Shown: piece by piece, positions 51,180 through 62,580 of the stretch
How the letters are laid out: every line of letters starts with the position of its first letter
Numbering within the stretch: position 1 is the first letter of the stretch
NCBI GenBank assembly: GCA_038025085.1
Contig: CM076147.1
Location: forward strand, 24,653,001 to 24,717,000
From: Tetragonia tetragonoides
Taxonomy: Eukaryota > Streptophyta > Magnoliopsida > Caryophyllales > Aizoaceae
DNA length: 64,000 bases
Direction: 5' to 3'
Made by a program: the position numbers and the translations under genes
The notes under the pieces: generated by a model
Seen by the model: only the letters and a program-made list of their open reading frames with translations
Databases searched by the model: none
Told to the model about the DNA's origin: nothing

Positions 51180-53520
51180 ATATTTATGTTCTAGAACCAC
51201 CTTCTAGAAAGGGAAATAAGGGAGATGAATAACTTTCCCACAGCAAGCCACCTTCTAGAAAGGGTTTCCTTTTGGATGAATATGAGACTTTTAACATTAT
51301 TGACTGTACGGGAGTAAAAAAATACTGCCAAGTGCAACTTTTCTGAAAGTAACTGACCAAATCAATATCTCAGTCATCCAAAACCCCCATCAACAAATAA
51401 ATAATTCAATATATTATTAACGCCAAGCAATGCAAAAGTTTTTATTAATATTGTGTTTTATTTGATGGGATAACGATGCAGATGTTAATGAAAAAAGGAA
51501 CCCATTTTATTTGCTTACTCCAATATAAAAATTTATCACTTCAAATTCCTAACTTTAGCTGCAATATTAATAAGTTCGTAAGTTATATGAGCACATTCAT
51601 ATATGGTAATTTATATGTCAAAAAAGTTAAAAATACTCCCGTAAATGCGTTTTGCTATTCATGTACATTTCCATCAAAAGCCGGTAAGATTTCTAGCCAT
51701 AATTTTGTTTCTTGATTGATTGAAATAGGGCAAATTATCGTCATTTTGTTTAAAGGATATTATTTCATCTTATTTATGAAAAAATTGAGTGTTTAACATG
51801 TAAATGTTTGTATATTATATGTGAATTCGTTCACGGAAAAAGATGCTTCTGACCCGAATGTAAGCTTAGGTAGTTGGAGGATACTAATGTGAGGATAAGG
51901 TAGACTTCATGTCACAACTAGGGTACCTGCGAAAGGAAAGAATCTGCCCGAGGGGCTAGAGGGGGTGTATCGAGAACTCCTCTCCTATGTCTAAGTTAGT
52001 CATTTTGGATAAGTACTATTTTCAGAGAATAGTTAGTACTGGAAAATGTACCTTTTGTTGATGGTTTTACAGTGATAAGTGCATTCAGTACCCATGGATA
52101 GGGGGCATGTCTCAATCTGCTATTTTGTGATGGTCGTGTGACACGTGGTGATCTTTAATAGTTGTGTTGACTGCGCTTGATAGGGGAATGAGAAATTGCG
52201 CTTTCGGAATGGGCCCAATTCTTGAGTGATTTGGTGCCCACACATTTTGCCTATCCGAAGTTGCCTGAAATAATCTCTTAGATTCCTTGCTTTTTTCATA
52301 GTTGATGTGTATGCGCTTGTGCCCTGGTTCGTGGTGGTAAAGTTGGTGATTCGGGGTATGAGGTTCTACGATGGCTGAGTCTCTTTTGTGGTCATATGGG
52401 TTCATTCTAATATGCTAAGTTCGAAAACATACTGTCAGTACATCCTATAGTCTGGGTAATTGGGAGAGCACGTAGGCTTGACCCTGAGCCAAGGTGAGCA
52501 GGGAGACTGCCCACGATTCACAGTTCAGAGCGGCCCAATCACAAAAAGTAAGTCCACCCCGTCTTGGGCGGACTTGGTCCACAGCATAGACAAGAAACAC
52601 ACCCATCATTTTTAAAAACGTGAGGTTGCTTCTGCCATAAGTATTGATGACGATTCCTCTATTGTATCTTCGGTTAATTACTGCAAGTATGCTTTATTTG
52701 TTTATTTGTTTATATTATTGTTAGATGTTTTGATATTGTTGGGTTTGGGGTTTCAGTTTTTGCTGTATTGATTTTCGATTTTGCATTGCATGATATTGTC
52801 ATTGATTGTCTTAATACTAAATTGAATCTTTTCACATTGCATTTTGTTGATTTGAAAAGTTTATGTTGTTTGTGGGAGGGGGTGCAGTTCTAGAGAAGGG
52901 AAGGACATGTTCAAGACGTTTATGGTTGAGATTCCCTTGGATTAACCAATTCTAGCTAGGCAATAGAATGACTTTTTATAACACTCAAAGTCAAGGTTGA
53001 ACATTACCTTAACGGACCGAGTGTAGTCTAGGCCGGGTTCCCCTTTCTTAAAGCATTTGCCTTTTCTAAGATGGTGTACACTAACACAAAGTTAAAGTAC
53101 ATAGTGTTGTATGACTTGGGAATGGCATCAGGGAACATATATTATAAAGAATCGTAACGATCGTTTCAACATCCGACCATTCATTTCTTTCATTCTGAAA
53201 AAAAGGAATATAAATTCTTTTATCTAGTGCAATTAATCATCAACACGCAAACATTGGGAGGAGGATCATACACATACCATATCATTATAATGATCCATAT
53301 TGTTCCTATGAAATGTTCCCTTTTATAGAGTCGTTGATGGTTAACGACGTTATTAAAAATCGCAGGGAAATGTTTTATTGCTTATTGTAGCACTCTGGAC
53401 CACCAATTAGGATTGATGTAATTATTCCCAGTAAATGTCATACCCGAATCAAAAGTATCGTTTTGCCTCAAATGATAATATGTGTAAATAAAGGCTCTTC
53501 GTTGCTTATGCTTCCAGTTG
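51180..53520. other. unclassified intergenic DNA
   Basis: No open frames with recognisable domains. 51900-52600 is richer in G and could be worn LTR or leader DNA of a retroelement (for example cccaccccgtcttgggcgg at 52556), but I found no matching second copy. Nothing else supported. Confidence 0.4.
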
Positions 53521-53525
53521 GAGCT

Positions 53526-54135
53526 GGAAAAATCCGACCCGACCCGAGATAACCGACCCGATCCGCCCGATATCAAACCCGTCCGACACCCGAAAATGTA
53601 TCAATTATCATTATTCGAAACCGACCCGACCCGACTGGTCCAACTCGATACCCGACAATACCCATTCTCCGAATTGACCCGAAACCGATAACACCTGACC
53701 CGAAGTTACCCAAAACCGAGATGAACCCGAACCGACTCTACTCAAAACCCGAATGTATCCGACTTATAATGACATAATATTCAAAATGATTGAAAAGCAC
53801 TAACTAAACACACATGTAGTCCATATTATTTAAAAAATTTCAAATAAAATTGAGTTTTTCATATTATTTTCGACTTTATATGCTCTAAAACATGAATTAA
53901 ATTTGACCTGATATGACCCAAAAACCGAACTAAACCGAATCCGACTTAACCGAAACCCGAACTAACCCGACCCGAGTTGACCCGTAATCCGACATCAGCA
54001 TAAACCCGAATCAATCCGACTCGACCCAACCCGACCCGATTACTCTTCTGACCCGATATTACCCGAAACCGTAATGACCCGAAATCGAAAATATCCGACT
54101 CAAACCCGACCCGATCCGCCCTACTGCCACCTAGG
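53526..54135. repeat. (cccga)n-rich transposon-like repeat
   Basis: Arrays of ccgacccga variants occupy about 53526-53760 and 53925-54120, with an AT-rich spacer between them. Plants contain many small DNA elements with such gaccc-repeat arms, so this is probably one of them. I could not define exact ends or a target duplication. Confidence 0.55.
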
Positions 54136-54410
54136 AGCATGACATATGAATTATGATAAACCCTATACACAAAGATAAAAAAAAAAATATAAAAAACGAA
54201 AAGACCAAAATACAAAAACAAATGACTACTTTGAATAAGATAATACATGAAAATATCAAACTCGCAGTAGGTCATCTATTCCGTTTGGAAGCTTAAAATG
54301 ACGACATGTAAGTGCTGGAACATCTTCAACTCTAGGCAATCATTTGGAGTAAGTGTTGTAAAATGTGGGAGTGAATTTTGGTTGGGTTGATACCTTGAAG
54401 TCTTTTATTG

Positions 54411-54485
54411 TAGGTTATGTTACAGTAGGTTACATTACCGTATGTTATGTTACAGTAGGTTATGTTACTGTACGTTAGGTTATAT
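54411..54485 (+). repeat. 15-bp minisatellite, five units
   Basis: Five consecutive 15-bp units: taggttatgttacag, taggttacattaccg, tatgttatgttacag, taggttatgttactg, tacgttaggttatat. The last is the most diverged. Confidence 0.9.
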
Positions 54486-54565
54486 TTATTAATATTTTTT
54501 CGTAGCTTCAATCTATGTCTAATGATGAATCAGATGCTAATTAGAAAGAACATGCATGAAAGAAA

Positions 54566-55189
54566 TTGTACCTGAACAACGCTCCTACTGCCGAGAGGGG
54601 AGAAAAAATCACTCTGATAAGCATCAAGTCTCTGATAAGAAGTGACTCGAGGAAGACTGACCCCTCTGATGACCAATGGCCGTTCAGTCTAGAACAACAA
54701 ACCATCTGTAACAAGATTGGAAGAAAGTTGGTTGACGTCCCACCACCTATCGTTAGGGATATCTCCGAGAGGAACCCCCAACTCCGGTGTGCATATCATA
54801 ACGACGTAGGACACACGACTCAGGACTGTCAGAAACTGGTAAAGAATCTCAAAAAACTGGTTGAGGAGGGAAAGTTGAAGCGATTTCTGAAGAAGAAGAA
54901 TGTCTATAAGAGGACAAAGGTGGCCAAAGTTATCGAAGAAGAAGAGTCCGAGGCGGACGATATGGCGAATGTTGTCATAATGATCTATGGAGGTCTTGGC
55001 GGCGGAGGTTCAACCAAAAAACAACGCCAAGATCACTACCGAAGTGCAGAACAGGTGATGGCTGTAGGGGTCCCTGCAGTAGGGCGAGTCCCACCGGTTA
55101 CCTTTGATGACCGCGACGCTCGCGCACTCTATTACACACATGACGACCCATTAGTGGTAACTTTGAAGATTGCAGGTCTGCTCACCGAG
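54566..55189 (+). pseudogene. Tat/Ogre-type gag end and protease start
   Basis: Open frame with a knuckle-like CAYHNDVGHTTQDCQKLVKN, a Lys-rich region, an acidic stretch, and VTFDDRDARALYYTHDDPLVVTL, the typical lead into the Tat-group protease. The frame is cut at 55189 by the solo LTR and resumes at 57768. The 5' LTR of this element was not found to the left. Confidence 0.82.
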
Positions 55190-55807
55190 TGTGATACCCC
55201 AATATTTTCTATAATTATAATTATTGATTATAATTCATTTATAAATAGTTTATGAGATTTAAATCGTATATTTATATAACGATTTGATTTATTTAATTAA
55301 TGCCATAATAATATTAATTATTATTATGGGAAATTCGTGATATCAAATTGGGGGATTTAATTAAATTGTTTTGTGTATGAATAAGGTTTATTCATATTGT
55401 TTTAATTAGCATTTAAATCAGAAAATTATTCCTAAACCTTATGGGATTGACTTTGGTTGACTGGAGAGCTATATAAGCAAAAAGATGAGCAATTATTTCA
55501 TCAGTTTACAAAACTGAACCAAACCCTCACAAGCTCTCTCTCTCTCTCTCTCTCCTCTCTCTCACGGCACAACTCTCACTCTCCTCCTCCTCTCAACCGT
55601 CGTCCCTCTCCTTCACCTTGCTCAGTCGCCCGTCACCGAAAAACCGCCGCCGGTGAGCTCCTTCTCTTTTCTCTCTTTCTTTCTCTCTCTTTCTCATTCT
55701 CTCTCTTACGCACTCTGTTTTTCTCTCTCTTTTTTCGTGAGTCGCGCCACCAGGCCGCGCCTGGGTGGTCGCCGGCGAGTGGCCGGCATTGCTGGACCTC
55801 CCCCGCC

Positions 55808-55889
<82 letters not shown>

Positions 55890-57762
55890 CTCTCTTACAA
55901 ACTTTCTCTCTTCTCTGTCGCCGGTGCTCCGGCGAGCCACCGCTGCCATGGTGGTCGGTGGGTAGTGGTCTTGGTGCTGGACTAGGCCATGGGTCCCCAT
56001 GCATGGGTGACCGTGGCCTAAGTTCGAAAAACCAATTAGGGTTTTGAATTATATTATTGTTTTAATTATTTTCGTATTTTTAGTATTTTTTAATTATTGT
56101 TTTTATTTTTCTGCACTCGTTTGGAATCGGAATCCGGATTTCCAAAAGTCTAGATTGATTGAAATAAATCAAGAAATTTAAATAAAATATTAGAGTAATA
56201 TTTTCCTTATGTTTAGATTTTCGTATTTACTGATTATGTCTCGGTATTTGCATTTAATTAGGACCTAAGGGACAAGCGTGATCGGGTCGTGATTTGAAAA
56301 GCTTACATACTGTTAATTGAGCATTTGTTAGGTAAGCGATTGTGCCGACCTGTTTCCAAAACCCATAAAAAGGTTTTGACTTGTTATGTGCTAAATGCCT
56401 AATTGATGTGAATTTAATATGCGAAGTATGATTAAATTATATGGTTGTTAATTATGGAAATTTGAATTATATTCTTCGCTGTAATTATGAATTATAATGA
56501 ACACGTTGACTTTATAAAGTTTTGTTAATTAATTAGTTCATATGCTAATTAATGAATAAGTTACGTGATGGAGATTATTAATATTATTATGATATAATAT
56601 ACGTGCTAAATGGAATGGTTATTATTGAGTGCTAATGAGCACCTATTATACTTCGTTGGATGTATTTGTTGAATATGAAACTTTGAATATCATGTTTTAT
56701 TGCCGAAGTGCTGCCGAAATTTCATTAGACATATATCAAGCATGATCATTCGTTATATGCATACATGTCATTATCGTCATTATTACTATTCACTGTCATA
56801 AGCATGAAATGAAGTAGTGAGTCGTGGTCTCATTGTACCACTAAGTCAACCAATGCAAATTATGTGAATTGAATTGTAAATGAGAATAAGACTCCTAATG
56901 GATCCCTAGGAGTAGTCGAGCAATCGAGACTGTATTTAATTGATGTAGTCTAGGGATGGGTGATTCCCAAGTTACTAATGGACACCTTATAACGTGTTCG
57001 GGATGGATCAGACCCCATTGTTTAATTTTCTACGTATCAATTATTATGTCATAGATAGTGTGAGTATACACTAGAGTAAGTCCATGGGATGTCAATATCA
57101 ATCGACGAACTGTATGGGTAATCGCTGTTCTATTCGCTCTCTTATTACTCTAATCAAGATAGTTTGTCTGTTTGCGTTCGAATGATCACTTAAGCAATAA
57201 TTGCATGTAATTGAATATTGAGTATGCGTGTGCTTGAATGTATGACTACTTCTGCATGCAAATGAATTTCAATGATTCTTCTAAAACCCAAGTAAGGTTT
57301 GCGAAAGTGTTTTACTGGGTATGGACGACGTTTATTCAGTTTATCTGATTTTTGTTTTCTTTTGTTTCTTCTCTTTTCTTTTGTACCTTGTTTCCGTCAT
57401 GGAAACCAAAGTGTAGGTGTTGCTGAGTGAGGACGTGTAGCCTTGGAGATTAATTGTGGGCTTATTCTCTAGACTTGTTACTTCTTTTGGATTGTGGGAT
57501 TTTGGTTTGAGCCCTAGAAGGCAAAGTTGTAATAATACTTTACTGGACTTAAGTTCACTTAATAGACAACTCTGATATTAATGTTTTAGTTTATTTAGTT
57601 TGCTTCCTTTGATACCTAGTTTTTCTTTCTGCTTAGCATTTATTCCTTAGCGATAAATGTTGCAGTAACAACCCTCAGGTTTGGGACGGTTCAGTGGTGT
57701 CGAGTCATGAATAATGACGTCGATAGTTCCTAGGAAATCATTGTAAATGCGGGGGTGTTACA
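55190..57762 (+). mobile_element. solo LTR, 2.57 kb, probably Tekay-like Ty3-gypsy
   Basis: It starts tgtgatacccc and ends ggggtgttaca (TG...CA with inverted ends). The 5-bp ccgag flanks both sides (55185-55189, 57763-57767). A TATA box (ctatataag) is at about 55470, followed by a CT-rich leader. No PBS, internal region or second LTR is seen, so it is a solo LTR left by recombination. The terminal sequence is of the type I associate with Tekay/Del chromoviruses. It interrupts the Tat-type protease. Confidence 0.88.
55533..55895. repeat. CT-rich microsatellite within the solo LTR
   Basis: A pure (ct)n run of about 75 bp at 55811-55885, with shorter ct-rich stretches at 55533-55565 and 55663-55735. 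It creates long Ser-Leu or Arg-Glu open frames that are not genes. Confidence 0.92.
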
Positions 57763-57767
57763 CCGAG

Positions 57768-59730
57768 CGAGTCCTTATCGACATTGGGAGCTCGACTGTT
57801 ATCATCACTTATAAATACCTTCGATGATTGGGCTATAGCGAGGACAAGATTAACCCGGTCTCACTACTGGTCTTCGGCTTTGTGGGCACAAGGTTTGCCC
57901 AATTGGTACCATTATTCTCCTGGTTTGCATTCGGGAGAAGGGAGCGTGAAGAAGATAAATCACTGAATTCTTGGTGGTTGATACAAAACTGGCATACAAT
58001 GCTATCATCGGTCGGCCAACGCTGGCCGCCATAAATGTTGTCATCCACATGACTTGGCTGATCATGAAATTTGATCGCGAAAATGGTCTGATCGGAAGAC
58101 TCTGAGGAAGATGAAGACCTTCCCTTGCTGCCTACAAAGTCTGTGGTTATAGCGCAGGAAGTCGGGACATCTCTGACTGTTGTCCCTACTCTTGCCGCAA
58201 TAGCCAAAACCAAAAGAAAGAGTGTAAGGGAAGGAAAAAGAAAGATGACTGGGTGCATGCTCTTGGAGATGTACCTAGCCGACCACTTCGAAGCCAGACT
58301 AGAACCTGAGGATCGTCCAGAGCCTTTGGGGGAGACCACTGAGGTGAGTCTATGCAAAGACGAACCAGACAAAATTACATATATCGGGGCAGACCTGGCA
58401 GAACCTCAGAGGGGAGAAATCACAGGCTCCTCCAAGACTACGCCGATATATTTTCATTCTCTCCATCTGACATGCACGGGATAGATGACGACCTGATCAT
58501 CCACAAGCTGGGAAAACGACCTGACTTTAAGCCAGTAAAATAGAAGAAAAGGCATATGGGAAAGGAGAGAAGCGAGGCGGCGACGACTGAGGTTCAAAAG
58601 TTATTAAAAGCAGGGTTAATAAGGGAGTGTCGATACCCGGAGTGGCTGGCTAACGTTGTGCTGGTCAAAAAACACAATGGTACCTAGCAGATGTGTGTAG
58701 ACTTCATTGATATTAACAAATCTTGTCCCAAGGACGACTTCCCTTGTCGAGGATAGACGAGCTAATCGACTCCACGTCGGGCTATGAGCTCTTGAGCTTC
58801 ATGGACGCCTTCTCGGGGTATCACCAAGTGAAATTGGCAGAGGAAGATCAAAAAAAGGCCGCCTTCATAACTGATGACGAGGTATTCTGCTATAACATGA
58901 TGCCATTCGGCTTGAAAAATGCACAGTGATTGGTCAAGAAAGTATTCTCGCCACAACTTGGCAGATTCGTGGAAGCTTATGTGGACGACATGGTCGTCAA
59001 AAGTAAAGAAGCGGCTAACTATTAGTTTGACCTTAAGGAGACTTTTGATACACTTCAATGACATAACATGAGGCTCAATCCTAAGAAGTGTATATTCGGA
59101 GTTCCAGGAGGCAAGTTGCTAGGCTTCATGATAAGCCAGCGAGGGATTGATGCTAATCCTGAAAAGATACAAGCCGTACTTGATATGCAACCACCAAGGT
59201 GCCTGAAAGATGTGCAACGCCTAACAAGTTGCATCGCAGCTCTCAGCTGTTTCATCTCCCGGTTGGCTGATCGATGTACTTCGTTCTTCAAGGCTATCAA
59301 GAACAAAGAAAAATTCGAATGGTCAGCCGAAGCTCAGACAGACTTTGAAAAATTGAAAGCATACTTAGCGAAGGAGCCAAGAATGGTGAGTCCAGAGGTC
59401 GAGGAAAATATCTTTATTTATCTCGCAGTATCCGATCGAGCACTGGCCACAGCTCTAGTATGTGAAAGAGAAAAGGTGCAACATCCGATTTACTTCATAA
59501 GTCACGTCCTGTTGGACGCAGAGACCCGCTACCCAGACATTGAAAAATTCGCATTGGCGTTAATTTTCAATGCTCGCCGATTGCGGCCATATTTCTGTTC
59601 ACATGAGATCATTGTCCTCACCGACCAACCGCTAAAGATAGTCTCAAAAAGCCCAAAAAGGGCCGGAAGGCTCAAACCATGGGCCACGGAGTTTTGTTTA
59701 TGCTATTACCTGATGATGGAGCATATGTAG
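57768..59730 (+). pseudogene. Tat/Ogre-type protease end, reverse transcriptase and RNase H
   Basis: Protease active site appears as IDIGSS (normally D-T-G or D-L-G), then RT: PEWLANVVLVKK, CVDFIDINKSCPKDDFPL, FMDAFSGYHQ, MMPFGLKNA, YVDDMVVKS (catalytic). RNase H start: EFEW-type KFEWSAEAQTDFEKLK, YLAVSDRALATALV, QHPIYFISHVL, ETRYPDIEKFALAL, ILTDQPL. In-frame stops and a small frameshift break it at about 58034-58125, 58541, 58686, 58927, 59023 and 59059. It stops at 59730 without the rest of RNase H or integrase, so it is 3'-truncated. It is in sense with the segment at 54566-55189. Confidence 0.87.
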
Positions 59731-61575
59731 GACATGCCTGTTGGAATAACTAAAGCTCATCAGGTTATATTGAATCAATCACTCCTGGGATTCCATGGTA
59801 GTTGAGCCAATTCCGTTATAACAATTTGCAAAACCCACTGTATAAAAAAGTATATTGCCCTCAAGTCTGCCTTGATGCCTTCAACAAAACTTGTTTCATA
59901 AATTGCTTTAGAAACCATAGAAAAAAACATAAAAACAATATTACTCACTTGCATGTTCCTTGAAATCAGCAAATGAGACACACCCTGAATCCTCGTCCAC
60001 ATTGGTACAATTCAGAATATCTTCAATATACTTTCCAGAGCTGTGGCCGAGATCCGCAACACTACTTAGCCACCGCCCCGCATTTCGAAAGACCAACCCA
60101 AATTTATAATTGTTTTTTCCAGTGTGTGCCCAAACTTTATTTGATGAAAAACCCTTCATTTTAATAAGGGAACCCCTGATATGTACCTATTTCAAAGTAG
60201 ATTTCAGATTTCTCACCCAACTCCTATTTAAATCTTCCTAAATGGTCTGACGAAAAAACATTTGGTACAAATTTCAACAAACTCTTCCTTTTCTTTTCGC
60301 CGCCGACTTCGCAAATAGTTTTCTTTTGATTCCTTCTTTTTCTCCACAAAACAATTGACTAACATTGGGCGAAATGCACAAAGTGTTTTGTAGCCCATTT
60401 CAGGTATGCAGCAACCTCGTTTCTAAACTAGATAAGGGTCAATTTCTGGTCTTGTTTACCGTCTCTTTCCTCATATGTGAGGATCTTGTTCCCCACACCT
60501 TCAAAGACATTTCCTTGTTGATGTGCAACAACGGAAAACTCAATTTTGTTGTTTGATAAGACATCTCCACAATTAACCGTAACTAAATCATTTTCTTTAA
60601 TTTCATATATATATACATTTCATTGTTTAGACAATTTAATTTGATTTCATCAATACCCATCTCATACTCGTTTCTTTTAATTTAAATAATTGTAGATATG
60701 GAATTGAAATGTCTACCTGTTGATAACTTGATAAAGATCTTACTAGATTTTCCGTTTAAGAAAACAATGTTGGGTCATGTTGGGTCGTATTGCAAGGTCG
60801 TGTTGGCTCGACATTTTCCTAAGAGCTTCGGTTGAGAGGAGAGTTTCGGTTCAATCACTCCATTAATACACTCTGTCTTTTTCCTTATCCTTTCTTTTTC
60901 AATGAAATTGGGTCGTGTCGTGTTTAGTTTCATGTTGGTCTCAAAATGCACAAATTTTATATGACATTGATGATAATTATATTTTAAGATAATCTGGTGC
61001 AATCGTGTCACATTCAGATGTTTGTGTTCATGTTGTGTCATTTTCATGTTTGTCTCAATAACTTCGAGTCGTGTTTGTATCGTGTTGTCGTGTCAAGCCA
61101 GACATTGACAGCTCTAACCATGTGTATTCTTAGTTGGCGACATGTTAGGAGAATGTTTACGTGAATGGTGCCAAAACAACCATCAACAGTTTTGGGTTCA
61201 GAATAGTACACCAACACACTAGAGCCAAGCACACTACTAAAGCAAGTGGGGTTGCCCATTGTGGATAAATTGTCGATTTTGCATGAAGATATGTATTCTA
61301 TGGGAAATCTTTTGGGGAGTGTAAGAGTGGACAAGAATAATTCAGTCAAAAAGTTTTTGCCGGGGCAAATGAGTTGCTTTATTTTAATTTAGTTTTCCTA
61401 GTTTATTAAAAAATTGCAGATTGTTGTTCACGCACTAACCTCTCAAAATCCTCACGCAAAGTAACATACAACAAAATATAACGCCAAGTAAGTAGTTACA
61501 TATTTATCCACTGTTCGAGCATATATCACTGCGTTTAGTTAATAACATTGTACTTAATTCTATAATCACAAAAAC
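59731..61575. other. unclassified DNA with weak coding remnants
   Basis: On the minus strand 60159-59941 an open frame (KVWAHTGKNNYKFGLVF..., ...GCVSFADFKEHAS) runs into a gtgagt donor-like sequence at about 59943, which could be an exon of a dead gene; family unknown. 60770-61100 is rich in gtcgtgt/ttgggtcgtg variants, a transposon-like repeat. A further minus-strand frame (61349-61044) has no recognisable family. Confidence 0.35.
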
Positions 61576-61578
61576 TCG

Positions 61579-61680
61579 TATGAGGCGGCCTCACCAGGTG
61601 AGGCCCTCCTCTAACAAGCATGACGTCATGCTTATGACATGCTTGGTTATTGAGAGGGCCTCACCTTGAGGCGACCTTAT
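61579..61680. repeat. hairpin-forming foldback element, about 100 bp
   Basis: The left arm (ggcggcctcaccaggtgagg, ccctcctct, aacaagcatga) and right arm (tcatgct..., acatgcttgg, gagagggcctcacc, ttgaggcgacc) are complementary over most of their length. There are two levels of palindrome, because ctcaccaggtgag is itself palindromic. The whole unit is almost one stem. No target duplication was found. Confidence 0.75.
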
Positions 61681-61689
61681 AAAAGACCT

Positions 61690-62580
61690 TTTTTTTCTAT
61701 AATAATTTGCACATCGCACTTTTACCAAGGAAGATATCTGGTTGTATCCCAAATAACCAGATTGGCCTTTTAAGTGAACCTATTTGGACATATTGGTCTA
61801 TTAAAAATCACTTGACACATTAAGGTATTAAAAAATGCAAGAAGTGGCAAATACACCCTCCAAACCTGGAATTTTAAATGAGAATATTTATTTATAATTT
61901 AGTTTATTTATTATTTAGCTTTTTTTTTATTTTAATTTTCCCCTCTTTTTAATTCACTTTTCCCATTTTCTTCTTTCTTCCCCTTTTTTTTTAATTTATG
62001 ATTGCCCTCCTCCTCCATCGTAACCACCGGTCCACCACCACCCTCCCTCCACTCAATTCTGTCAGATGCGAATAAAAAAAATGAAGGGAGTGATCACTGA
62101 TCAAACTATGGGAGCATCGGAAAGCCCCAAGGAGCTTATTGATCAACATCACATATATCTCTCTTCTTGATTGCCCATCATTTGTCATCCTTCCCTTTCC
62201 CTCTTTATCTCTCTTCTCCTAGTCTTCAATGCCCCTTTTCTCTCTCCGCCACCACCGTCATCACAGAAGTTGGTGCTGGAGAGAATGGGGATAGTGGACA
62301 AGAACAGGGCCGCCATGGCACAAACGATTTCAAAATCTGAGATTTCGACCCGAAATTGGCTGACGAGGGGATTTGAGATCGAATTTCGTGGTTGGAGTAA
62401 GGGCTGGTAGATGGTGTTTCGTGTTGGGGTGGGGGCTAGTGGTAGTGGGATCAGATTTCGTGGTTGGTGGCCCCTAGTGGGATTGGTTTCATGGGTTTTC
62501 ATGGGTGTTGGTTGGGTGTGGTTTTTGACGTGGGGGTGGGTTTTTGTGGGTGGAGGAAGGGCTGTTCATTACCGGATAAC
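61690..62580. other. intergenic DNA, pyrimidine-rich then G-rich
   Basis: 61900-62240 is T/C-rich with ccaccaccaccctccctcc; 62390-62570 is G/T-rich (gggtgggggctagtgg). No inverted ends or recognisable frame. Nothing supported. Confidence 0.45.

Noticed and set aside
51900..52600. Possible worn LTR
   Set aside because: It looks retroelement-like in composition, but I found no second copy, primer site or TG...CA ends, so no element is claimed.
55593..56004. Arg-Glu-rich and Ser-Leu-rich open frames
   Set aside because: They are translations of the (ct)n microsatellite in the solo LTR. The same applies to frames at 28479-28795.
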